Shown here one piece after another: positions 26,754-36,042 of a DNA stretch of 64,000 nucleotides. Position 1 is the first letter of the stretch; each line of letters opens with the position of its first letter. A program made the translations under genes and the position numbers. Under the pieces are notes generated by a model, which saw nothing but the letters and a program-made list of their open reading frames with translations, did no database searches and had not been told where the DNA came from. Source of the stretch: Mercurialis annua (lineage: Eukaryota > Streptophyta > Magnoliopsida > Malpighiales > Euphorbiaceae); contig NC_065571.1 of the NCBI RefSeq assembly GCF_937616625.2, positions 28,594,201-28,658,200 on the forward strand, in the 5' to 3' direction.

Positions 26754-27350
26754 TAATCTATACCGAATCCTACCCTATTTATAGTGGAGCCGAGTCACAG
26801 GAGATCCGCTCTCAGGTTATACTGGACACCCATCAGAAGAACAATGCATATAAGAAAGACGGACGAATCCATAGGATTCGCCATTATATCATTCAACAAG
26901 ACGAAGACCGAATCCCTTAGGACTCGGCCAAAGCGCGTTGATCTTGGGATTCAGATAGATCGCCAGATCTACTACATCATCTCGAAGTGCCTTCCTATTA
27001 GGACACAAACTCCAACTTAGGAAGATAGCTCTAACTTAGGAAGACGAGACTATCTAGGAAGACATTCCTAAATAGGACTCATATCTGAATAGGTAGATTA
27101 CACCAAATCAGGGCTAATCCCTACAAAGTAGGATTCACTTTCCTACTACAACACTACTAGGTATGCAATCATCTAATATAAAAGGAGTGTGAGGTATGCA
27201 TGAAAACACAATTACATTCATATACTCAAAACGCTGCTCAAAGCTCTAAACTGACTTTAGCATCGGAGAGTTAATCGGACAACCACCGTCTAGTTAGCTT
27301 CTACCCTGTTTTGCATGTACATTCACCGGTTCAGAAGGCAGACTCCATCA
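26754..27350 (+). mobile_element. LTR remnant (3' part of the 5' LTR)
   Basis: About 600 bp between the satellite edge and the primer-binding site. It ends ...CTCCATCA just before ATTGGCGCC, the usual CA end followed by a short spacer. It does not begin with TG at the satellite junction, so its 5' part is missing. It contains short direct repeats of an AACTTAGGAAGA-like motif (about 27,014-27,060). An open frame of 78 codons at 26,784-27,020 has no recognisable content and is not counted as a gene. Confidence 0.75.
27177..27184 (+). promoter_or_regulatory. Probable TATA box of the LTR
   Basis: TATAAAAG within ATCTAATATAAAAGGAGTG, about 170 bp before the LTR end, a normal place for the U3/R promoter of a plant gypsy LTR. 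This is inferred from sequence and position only. Confidence 0.5.
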
Positions 27351-27352
27351 AT

Positions 27353-27370
27353 TGGCGCCGTCTGTGGGAA
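27353..27370 (+). other. Primer-binding site
   Basis: TGGCGCCGTCTGTGGGAA begins two bases after the LTR end. Its first nine bases (TGGCGCCGT) are those expected for a site complementary to the 3' end of tRNA-Asp, with partial agreement after that. TGGCGCCGT-type sites are frequent in Tat and Athila elements. It fixes the LTR boundary and the + strand orientation. Confidence 0.75.
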
Positions 27371-27499
27371 AGGCTTAACTCAACTTCAAACTAAAAGAAT
27401 CTTTTCTGAACTCAAATAAATTTCATTGAAGAAGATGACTTCTGGAAAAGTGAACCTGAAAGACAGCAAGAAACTCATTGCAATATAGAAAAAGAAAGA
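27371..27499 (+). other. Leader and deleted gag region
   Basis: Between the primer-binding site and recognisable protease there are only about 130 bp. Tat elements normally carry a gag of well over 1 kb here. An ATG at 27,435 opens an 18-codon lysine-rich frame (MTSGKVNLKDSKKLIAI, then TAG at 27,486) that may be the gag start joined by deletion to the end of gag or the start of protease. The protease frame is different, consistent with an internal deletion. Confidence 0.6.
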
Positions 27500-28069
27500 C
27501 ACCGGAATCCTCAATTCCACCGCCGGTAACTTTCGATGGGGAAGATTTCGGAAGAATCACAGAAGACCATAACGAGGCCCTAGTAGTGGCTATGATCATC
27601 GAGCACTGGAATGTGGAAAGAATCTTAGTCGATGAAGGGAGCGCAATTAACCTAATAACAAGAAAGGCTTACGAAAGCCTAGGAAGGGATCTCGCGGAAT
27701 TGAAGAGAAATGCTACACTCGTTACGGGATTTGGGGGCTCCCATATAACTCATGGAGACAATTATACTAGACGTCAAGCTAGGGAGAGCCAGGAAAAGCG
27801 AAGAATTGCCCACACGATTTAGTGTCGTGAATATTGACCTACCATATAACGCGACACTGGGAAGACCTTTCCTCCCCGACTCAGCAGCTGTGAATAGTGT
27901 GAAAGCACTAACTATGAAAATACCAACGGGGCGAGGAATCATCACGGTACAGGGAAACCGGACTACGGAGAAGGAATTCTACAAACAGTCGATACAAGAG
28001 TCATGCGAAGCAATGCCAATTGAAGAAATCCTCAACCATGACATTGAAGAAAAAGAAACGGCCCTCTAA
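27500..28069 (+). pseudogene. Retrotransposon aspartic protease, frameshifted
   Basis: Retropepsin-like protease region of a Tat-type pol, which in an intact element matures the polyprotein. The first part (frame of 27,478) has HNEALVVAMI and the active-site segment ILVDEGSAINLIT: the catalytic Asp is kept, but the usual Thr/Ser before Gly is Glu. GFGGSHITHG follows, after which the frame is lost. The continuation is in the frame of 27,752 (METIILDVKLG, then RFSVVNIDLPYNATLGRPFL, and the PTGRGIITVQG segment usual at the end of this domain). A single frameshift near 27,750 splits the gene, and TAA at 28,067 interrupts the linker to reverse transcriptase. No convincing ATG exists; the N-terminal part went with gag. 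Inactive. Confidence 0.82.
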
Positions 28070-29488
28070 GGTGAGACAAAGAAACTAGAACTCAACAAAG
28101 AGAAAAAAGTGAACCTGGGAGCACACATGAACCCCAAAGTCAAAAAAGACATGACAACGATATTCAAAAAAAACATTGGAACGTTCGCCGCCTAAGCTTC
28201 GGAGATTGTCGGAATAGACCCACAAGTCATAACTCACGACCTGAATGTAGCAGACACGGCAAACCCGGTCAGACAAAAGAAGAGGAAGTTTTCTGAAGAA
28301 AAACAAAAAATAATAGCGGAAGAAGTGGAAAAACTCGAAAAAGCCGGATTCATCAGAGAAGTCCATTACCCCGAATGGGTAGCCAATGTGGTGATCGTGA
28401 AGAAAGCTAACGGAAAAAATAGAATGTGTGTAGACTACACTGACTTGAACAAGGCATGTCCCAAAGATAGTTATCCGCTGCCTGATATCGACCAACTTGT
28501 GGACTCCACCGCCGGACACGCGATGTACACCCTAGCTGACGCTGGCCAAGGCTATCACCAAATACAAATGAAGGAACAAGACCAGGAGAAAACATCATTC
28601 ATCACCAAAGGAGGAACCTACTACTTTACGGCAATGCCATTCGGATTGAAAAACGCTGGAACAACATATCAAAGACTCATGAATTTCATGTTTAAAGACG
28701 AAATAGGAAAGCGAGTCCAAGTGTATGTGGACGACTTGATCATTAAAAGCGAGGGCGAAGAAACCCACGCAAAAGACCTGGAGGAGACATTCAAAATACT
28801 AAACAAATTCGGGATGAAGTTGAACCGAGACAAATGCACGTTCGGCGTACAAGGAGGAAAGTTCTTGGGATTCATGATATCCCAGAGAGGGATAGAGGCG
28901 AACCCAGAAAAGATCAAAGCCATAATGGACATGAAGGCACCTCGGAATATAAACGAAGTTCAAAATCTCAATGTGCGAATCACTGCACTCGGCATATTTA
29001 TGTCCTGCTCAGCAAAAAGATGTTTTCCTTTCTTCAAAGCCCTTAAAGGAACACAAAAATTCGAATGGAGCAAAGAATGCGAGGAAGTATTTGAAGAATT
29101 GAAAAAATTCCTAGTCACCCAACCATTACTCAGCAGACCGCTGAAGGGGGAGACGCTCTACTTATACATTTGTACGAGGAAAGAAACCATAGGAACGGTA
29201 CTAGTAAGGGAGGAAGACGGAGGGCTAAAGCCGATTTACTACATCAGCCGAGTACTAAAAAGTGCGGAAATAAGATATCCCGAGATCGAGAAGATGGCAC
29301 TCGCCGTAGTAACTACAACTAAAACGTTAAAATATTACTTCCAAAGCCACAATGTGGTAGTTAGAACAAACCAACCATTACAAAAGGCGATCCAAAGACC
29401 CGAGACTTCTGGAAGACTTGTCCATTGGTCCATCCAACTCAGTGAGCACGATATCAGATACGAACCCCGCCCAACTCTCAAAGCATAA
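28070..29488 (+). pseudogene. Reverse transcriptase and RNase H of a Tat-like Ty3/gypsy pol
   Basis: RNA-templated DNA synthesis domains, in the same frame as the second half of protease. After a linker with an in-frame TAA at 28,193, an uninterrupted 387-codon stretch runs from 28,325 to 29,488. Counting residues from 28,325: RT finger region WVANVVIVKKANGKNRMCVDYTDLNKACPKD (about 18-48; catalytic-core Asp in LADAGQGYHQI, Asp72), MPFGLKNAGTTYQR (104-117) and active-site YVDD (134-137; bases 28,724-28,735), then FLGFMISQRGIEANPEK (180-196). Ty3-type RNase H follows: LYLYICTRKETIG (278-290), IYYISRVL (304-311), RYPEIEKMALA (317-327) and HWSIQLSEHDIRYEPR (367-382). It ends at TAA (29,486) where Tat proteins usually have LKAQ, so a C-to-T change explains the stop. 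The RT core is intact but the polyprotein is broken on both sides. Confidence 0.92.
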
Positions 29489-29693
29489 GACCTGGAGGAC
29501 TTCGTAGCAGAAAAAACTCCTGGCGAATCAGAAGAACCTAAACAAGAGTTACCGTGGGAACTCCATGTAGACAGAGCTTCAAACGAGAAAGGAGTCGGAG
29601 CAGGAGCCAATCTCAAAGGACCCGGGAAACTAAAAATTAAATACGGAGTAAACATCTGATTTGCCGCTAGCAATAACGCTGCGGAATACGAAG
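29489..29693 (+). pseudogene. Second (archaeal-type) RNase H, truncated by satellite
   Basis: Same frame beyond the 29,486 stop. DLEDFVAEKTPG is the usual connector, then PWELHVDRASNEKGVGAGA (the Asp in LHVD is the first catalytic residue of this domain), a TGA stop near 29,658 (context ATCTGATTTGCC), and FAASNNAAEYEG, the segment holding the next catalytic Glu. The coding sequence stops at once at about 29,693, where reverse satellite begins. Integrase and everything downstream are absent. The duplicated RNase H is the main reason for calling the element Tat-like. Confidence 0.82.
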
Positions 29694-30806
29694 GGAAACG
29701 TTTGGCTTAAATTGCTACAAAGGGAAACGTTCAGTTTTGTTTCGTAACGTTTATAAACGTTTGGCTTAAATCGCTGAAATGGTGAAACGCTTGGATTTTT
29801 TTCCTAATGTTTGATAACGTTTGGCTTAAATTGCTAAAAAAGTGAAACATTTGGATTTTTTTCGTAACGTTTGTAAACGATTGGCATAAATTGCTAAGAA
29901 GGTTACGCTTGGATTTGTTTTATAACGTTTGTAAATGTTTGGCCTAAATCGCTAAAATGGGGAAACGTTTGGATTCGTTTCATAACATTTTAAACGTTTG
30001 GCTTAAATCGCTAAAATGGGTAAACGTTTGGATTTGTTTCGTAACGTTTGTAAATTTTATCTTAAATCGCTAAAAAGGTGAAACGTTCAATTTTGTTTTG
30101 TAACATTTGTAAACGTTTTGCCTAAATTGCTAAAATGGTGAAACGTTTGAATTTGTTTCGTAATGTTTTAAACGTTTGGTTTTGTTTCATAACCTTTGTA
30201 AACGTTTGGCTTAAATCGCTAAAACAGTTAAACGTTTGGATTTGTTTCATAATGTTTTAAATGTTTGGTTTTGTTTCGTAGCGTTTGTATTTGTTTCGTA
30301 ACGTTTGTAAACGTTTGGCTTCAATCGCTAAAAAGGTGAAACGATTGGATTTGTTTCATAATGTTTGTAAACTTTGGGCTTAAATTGCTAAAAAAGTGAA
30401 ACTCTTGGATTTGTTTCACAACGTTAATAAATGTTTGGCTTAAATCTCTAAAAAGGTGAAATGTTTGGATATGTTTCGTAACGTTTGTAAACGTTGGGCT
30501 TAAATCTCTAAAAAAGATGAAACGTTTGGTTTTATTTTGTAACCTTTATAAACGTTCGGCTTAAATCGCTAAAAAGGTGAAACAGTTGGATTGTTTCGTA
30601 ACGTTTTAAGCATTATGATTTGTTTCATAACATTTGTAAACGTTTGGCTTCAATCACATAAAAGGTGAAACGTTTGGATTTGTTTTATAACGTTTGTAAA
30701 CGCTTGGCTTATATCACTAAAAAGATGAAACGTTTGGATTTGTTTCAAAACGTTTGTAAACGTTTCGCTTAAATAGCTGAAAAGGTAAAACGCTTGAATT
30801 TGTTTC
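29694..30806 (-). repeat. 60-bp satellite block, reverse, right of the retroelement
   Basis: Starts inside a monomer (GAAACGTTTGGCTTAAATTGC) directly after the truncated RNase H codons. It is diverged, with irregular monomers: near 30,170-30,300 several AAACGTTTGGTTTTGTTTCGTAAC half-units occur. It ends at the palindromic junction at 30,806/30,807. No gene is seen. Confidence 0.94.
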
Positions 30807-30850
30807 GAAACAAATCCAAGCGTTTCACCTTTTTAGAGATTAAGCCATAC
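30763..30850. repeat. Imperfect palindrome at an orientation switch
   Basis: Centred on TTCGAA (30,804-30,809). The left arm (AAAGGTAAAACGCTTGAATTTG...) and right arm (...CAAATCCAAGCGTTTCACC) are the same satellite stretch in opposite directions, with only a few mismatches over about 40 bp. The two monomers meet head-on with no spacer. Confidence 0.85.
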
Positions 30851-32451
30851 GTTTATAAACGTTACGAAACAGAACCGAACATTACAAAACAAATCCAAAC
30901 GTTTCCCATCTTTAGCGATTTAAGCCAAACGTTTACAAACGTTACGAAACAAAACCAATCGTTTCACCTTTTTAGCGATTTAAGCCAAATGTCTACAAAC
31001 GTTATAAAATAAATCCAAACATTTCACATTTTTAGTGATTCAAGCCAAACGTCTACAAACGTTATGAAAGAAATCCAAACGTTTCCCCTTTTTACCGATA
31101 TAAGCCAAACATTTACAAACGTTACGAAACAAATCCAAACGTTTCACCTTTTTAGCGATTTAAGCCAAACGTTTACAAACGTTACAAAACAAAATTGAAC
31201 GTTTGACCTTTCTAGCGATTTAAGCCAAACATTTACAAACGTTATGAAACAAATCCAAACGTTTCCCCATTTTAGCAATTTAAGCCAAACGTTTAAAATT
31301 TTACGAAACGGAACGAAACGAAAACAAACGTTTAAAACGTTACGAAACAAATCCAAACGTTTCACACTTTTAGCGATTAAAGCCAAACCTTTACAAATGT
31401 TACGATACATAACCAAGCGTTTCACCTTTTTAGCAATCTAAGCCAAATGATTATAAATATTACGAAACAAATCCAAACGTTTCACCTTTTTAGCCATTTA
31501 AGCCAAATGTTTACAAACGTTGCGAAACAAATCCAAGCGTTTTACCTTTGGAGTAATTTAAGCCAAACGTTTACAAACGTTACGAAACAAATCCAAGCGT
31601 TTCACCTTTTTAGCAATTTAAGCCAAACGTTTACAAACGTTACGAAACAAATCCAAATGTTTACAAACTCTACGAAACAAAACCAAACGTTTCACCTTTT
31701 TAGCAATTTAAGCCAAACGTTTACAAACGTTACGAAACAGATCCAAACATTTCACAATTTTAGCGATTTAAGCCAAACATTTAAAACGTTACAAAACAAA
31801 TCCAAACGTTTCACCTTTTTAGCGATTTATGCCAAAAGTTTACAAAGTTAAGAAACAAATCCTAATGTTTCACCTTTTTAGCGATTGAAGGCAAACGTTT
31901 ACAACCGTTACGAAAGAAATCCAAACGTTTCAACTTTTTAGCAATTTAAGCCAAAAGCGTTTACAAACGTTACGATACAAAAACTAAGCGTTTCACATTT
32001 TTAGCAATTTAAGCCAAATGTTTACAAACCTAACAAAACAAATCCAAGTGTTTGACCTTTTTAGCAATTTATGCCAAATGTTTACAAACGTTACGAAACA
32101 AATCCAAACATTTCACCTTTTTAGTGATTGAAGCAAACGTTTACAAACATTACAAAACAAAACCAAACGTTTAACCTTTTTAGCGATTTAAGCCAAACAT
32201 TTATAAACGTTACGAAACAAAATTAAACGTTTAAAACGTTACAAAACAAAAATCCAAATGTTTCACATTTTTAGTTGTTTAAGCCAAACGTTTACAAACG
32301 TTACGAAACAAATCCAAACATTTCACCTTATTAGCGATTTAAGCCAAACATTTACAAAGGTTTCGAAACAAATCCAAATGTTTCCCCGTTGTACCGATTT
32401 AAGCCAAACGTTTGGCTTTGTTTCGTAACCAATCCAAATATTTCACCTTTT
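30807..32451 (+). repeat. 60-bp satellite block, forward
   Basis: About 27 diverged forward monomers between the palindrome and the seam. The last 130 bp (from about 32,324) match, in reverse complement, the inverted segment of HOR-A. An open frame of 134 codons at 31,447-31,851 is the usual 20-residue satellite periodicity, not a gene. Confidence 0.94.
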
Positions 32452-32500
32452 TAAAATCTAATTCCATATACGATTCAATTACGAGGCTGACAATGAAATA
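32324..32500 (+). repeat. HOR-A seam segment in opposite orientation, with extra unique bases
   Basis: Reverse complement of the 2,281-2,450 type segment. CTTATTAGCGATTTAAGCC, then TTTGGCTTTGTTTCGTAACC, then the non-satellite seam CTAATTCCATATACGATTCA (about 32,457-32,476). Its seam spells TTGAATCGTATATGG when reversed, a third state beside the A and B types. It continues with ACGAGGCTGACAATGAAAT (32,481-32,499), absent from HOR-A, before reverse satellite begins. Confidence 0.88.
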
Positions 32501-33069
32501 AACATTTGCCTTAAATTGCTAAAAAAGGTGGAACGTATGGATTTGTTTCGTAATACTTGTAAACGTTTGGCGTAAATCGCTAAAACAGGTGAAACGTTTG
32601 GATTTGTTTTGTAATGTTTGTAATCATTTGGCTGAAGTCGCTGAAACACTTGGGTTTGTTTCGTAACGTTTGTAAACATTTGGCTTATATTGCTAAAAAG
32701 GTGAAACGTTTGAATTTGTTTTGTAATAATTGTAAACGTTAGGCTTATATCACTAAAAAGGTGAAACGTTTGGATTTGTTTCGCAACGTTTAAAACGTTT
32801 TGCTTAAATTACTAAACAGGTGAAACGCTTGGATTTATTTCGTAACGTTTGTCAACATTTGGCTTAAATTGCTCAAAAGGTGAAAAGCTTGGATTTGTTT
32901 CGTAACGTTTGGTTTTGTTTGGTAACGTTTGGATTTGTTTCGTAACGTTCTTAAACGTTTGGCTTAAATCGCTAAGAAGTGAAACGTTTAGATTTATTTC
33001 GTAACATTTGTAAACGTTTGTCTTAAATCACTAAAAAGGTGAAACATTTTGTTTTGTTTCGTAAAGTTT

Positions 33070-34121
33070 GAAAAAGTTTGGTTTAAATTTCTAAAAAGGT
33101 GAAACGTTTGGTATTTTTTTGTAACGTTTGTTAACGTTTGGCTTAAATAACTAAAATTGTGCTACTTTTGGTTTTATTTCGTAACGTTTGTAAACGGTTG
33201 GCTTAAATCGCTGAAAAGATGAAACGTTTGGTTTTTTTTCGTAACGTTTGTTAATGTTTGGCTTAAATAGCTAAAAAAATGAAACGTTTGGTTTTGTTCC
33301 ATAATGTTTGTAAACGTTCGGCTTAAATCGCTAAACAGGGGAAACGTTTAGATTTGTTTCGTAACGTTTGTAAACGTTTGGCTTAAATTGCGAAAACGGT
33401 GAAACGTTTAGATTTGTTTCGTAACGTTTGTAAATGATTGGTTTTGTTTCGTAATGTTTGTAAGCGTTTGGCTTAAATCTCTAAAATGGGGAAACGTTTG
33501 GATTTGTTTTGTAACAATTGTAAACATTTGGATTTGTTTCGTAACGTTTGTAAACGTTAGGTTTTGTTTCGTAACGTTTATAAACGTTTTGCCTAAATCG
33601 CTAAAATGGAGAATCGCTAAAATGGAGAAATGTTTGAATTTGTTTCTTAATGTTAGTAAATGTCTGGCTTCAATCGCTAAAAAGGTGAAACGTTTGGATT
33701 TGTTTCCTAACGTTTTAAACGTTTGGCTTAAATCACTAAAATGGGGAAACATTTGGATCTGTTTCGTATCGTTTGTAAACGTTTGACTTAAATCGCTAAA
33801 AAGGTGAAATGGTTGGATTTGTTTCGCAACGTTTGTAAACGTTTGGCTTGTATAGCTAAAAAGGGGAAACGCTTTGATTTGTTCGTAACGTATGCAAATA
33901 TTTGGCTTAAATCGCTAAAAAGGTGAAACGTTTGGATTTGTTTTGTTATGTTTGTAAATGTTTGGCTTCAATCGCAAAAAAGGTGAAACTTTTGGATTTG
34001 TTTCATAACGTTTGGCTTAAATCGTTAAAATGTGGAAACGTTTGGATTTGTTTCGTAACGTTTGTAAACATTTGGCTTAAAGCGCTAAAAAGGTGAAACG
34101 TTTGGATTTCTTTCATAACGT
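33070..34121 (-). repeat. 1,052-bp tandem duplication, copy 1
   Basis: TTTGGTTTAAATTTCTAAAA at 33,077 recurs at 34,129, and the two kilobases align at a constant offset of about 1,052 bp, including the 15-bp TCGCTAAAATGGAGAA stutter. The unit is about 17.5 monomers. Confidence 0.85.
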
Positions 34122-35173
34122 TTGTAAAAGTTTGGTTTAAATTTCTAAAAAGGTGAAACGTTTGGTATTATTTTGAAACGTTTGTTAACGTTTGGCTTAA
34201 ATAACTAAAATTGTGCTACTTTTGGTTTTATTTCGTAACGTTTGTAAACGGTTGGCTTAAATCGCTGAAAAGACGAAACGTTTGGTTTTGTTTCGTAACG
34301 TTTGTTAATGTCGCTTAAATAGCTAAAAAAATGAAACGTTTGGTTTTGTTCCATAATGTTTGTAAACGTTCGGCTTAAATCGCTAAAAAGGGGAAACATT
34401 TAGATTTGTTTCGTAACGTTTGTAAACGTTTGGCTTAAATTGTGAAAAAGGTGAAACGTTTGGATTTGTTTCGTAACGTTTGTAAATGATTAGTTTTGTT
34501 TCGTAATGTTTGTAAGCGTTTGGCTTAAATCTCTAAAATGGGGAAACGTTTGGATTTGTTTTGTAACATTTGTAAACATTTGGATTTGTTTCGTAACGTT
34601 TGTAAACGTTAGGTTTTGTTTCGTAACGTTTATAAACGTTTTGCCTAAATCGCTAAAATGGAGAATCGCTAAAATGGAGAAATGTTTGAATTTGTTTCTT
34701 AATGTTTGTAAATCTCTGGCTTCAATCGCTAAAAAGGTGAAACGTTTGGATTTGTTTCCTAACGTTTTAAACGTTTGGCTTAAATCGCTAAAATGGGGAA
34801 ACATTTGGATTTGTTTCGTATCGTTTGTAAACGTTTGACTTAAATCGCTAAAAAGGTGAAATGTTTGGATTTGTTTCACAACGTTTGTAAACGTTTGGCT
34901 TATATAGCTAAAAAGGTGAAACGCTTGGATTTGTTTGGAACGTATGCAAATATTTGGCTTAAATCGCTAAAAAGGTGAAACGTTTGGATTTGTTTTGTTA
35001 TGTTTGTAAACGTTTGGCTTCAATCGCAAAAAAGGTGAAACTTTTGGATTTGTTTCAAAACGTTTAGCTTAAATCGTTGAAATGGGGAAACGTTTGGATT
35101 TGTTTCGTAACGTTTGTAAACATTTGGCTTAAAGCGCTAAAAAGGTGAAACGTTTGGATTTCTTTCATAACGT
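34122..35173 (-). repeat. 1,052-bp tandem duplication, copy 2
   Basis: Second copy. It has scattered substitutions and a short deletion near 34,310 (TTAATGTCGCTTAAATAGC, against TTAATGTTTGGCTTAAATAGC in copy 1). Alignment ends where TTTCTTTCATAACGTTTGTA is followed by different bases in the two copies. Confidence 0.85.
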
Positions 35174-36042
35174 TTGTAAACGTTTGGCTTAAATTGCTAA
35201 AATGGGGATACCTTAGGATTTGTTTTCGTAGCGTTTGTAAACATTTGGATTTGTTTCGTAACGTTTGCAAACGTTTGGTTTTGTTTCGTAACGTTTATAA
35301 ACGTTTCGCTTACATCGCTATAATGGGAAAACGTTTGGATTTGTTTCTTAACGTTTGTAAACGTTTGGCTTCAATCGCTAAAATGGTGAAACATTTGGAT
35401 TTACCTCGTAACGTTTGTAAACGTTTGGCTTATATAGCTAAAAATGTGAAAAGTTTGTTTTTGTTCTGTGATGTTTGTAAACGTTTGGATTTGTTTCATA
35501 ACTTTTGTAAATGTCTGCAAACGTTTGGCTTAAATCGCTAAAAAGGTGAAACGTTTGGATTTGTTTCATAACGTTTGTAAACGTTTGTAAACGTTTGGCT
35601 TAAATCGCTAAAAAGGTGAAATGTTTAGATTTATTTCGTAACGTTTGTAAACTTTTGGCTTAAATCGCTAAAATAGGGAAACGTTTGGATTTTTTTGTAA
35701 CGTTTGGAAATGTTTGGATTTGTTTCGTAACGTTTGTAAACGTTTGGTTTTCTTTCGTAACGTTTATAAATGTTTGGCTTAAATTGCTAATATTGGGAAA
35801 TGTTTGGATTTGTTTCGTAACATTTGTAAACGTTAGGGTTCAATCGCTAAAAAGGTGAAATGTTTGGATTTGTTTCGTAACGTTTGTAAACGTTTTGCTT
35901 AAATCGTTAAAATGGGGAAACGTTTGGATTTGTTTCATAACGTTTGTAAACGTTTGGCTTAAATTGCTAAAAAGGGGAAACATTTGGATTTGTTTCGTAC
36001 CGTTTGTAAAGATTTGGCTTAAATTGCTAAAAAAGTGAAAAT

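Larger units (their letters stand above)
26754..29693 (+). mobile_element. Truncated Ty3/gypsy retrotransposon, Tat-like lineage
   Basis: A non-satellite block holding, in order, the 3' part of a 5' LTR, a primer-binding site, a short leader, protease, reverse transcriptase, RNase H and the beginning of a second (archaeal-type) RNase H. RT followed by two RNase H domains, and a primer-binding site of the TGGCGCCGT type, point to the Tat group of plant Ty3/gypsy elements. Missing are the LTR 5' end, gag, the rest of the second RNase H, integrase and the 3' LTR. The coding part has one frameshift and several stops, so it is dead. Satellite is forward on the left and reverse on the right, and I see no target-site duplication. 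The ends therefore look like rearrangement breakpoints rather than insertion ends. Confidence 0.88.
32501..36042 (-). repeat. 60-bp satellite block, reverse orientation
   Basis: About 59 reverse monomers starting AACATTTGCCTTAAATTGC and ending at ...AAAAAAGTGAAAATG (about 36,042). It contains a 1,052-bp tandem duplication, a 15-bp stutter (TCGCTAAAATGGAGAA repeated near 33,598 and again near 34,660) and a 12-bp stutter of AACGTTTGTAAACG near 35,570. No gene is seen. Confidence 0.95.

Noticed and set aside
26784..27020. Frame of 78 codons upstream of the Tat coding region
   Set aside because: It lies in the LTR remnant, before the TATA box and primer-binding site, with no similarity I can recognise.
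28085..29673. Reverse-strand frames of 63-144 codons across the pol region
   Set aside because: They are antisense shadows of the reverse transcriptase and RNase H frame, rich in Phe and Ser as expected from reading such sequence backwards.
26754..29693. Simple insertion of the Tat element into the satellite
   Set aside because: Both element ends are missing, there is no target-site duplication, and the satellite orientation differs on the two sides.
32400..32420. AAGCCAAACGTTTGGCTT as a stand-alone regulatory palindrome
   Set aside because: It is a joint between two oppositely oriented monomer pieces and also occurs, in the related form, within the HOR-A inverted segments. Satellite rearrangement explains it.
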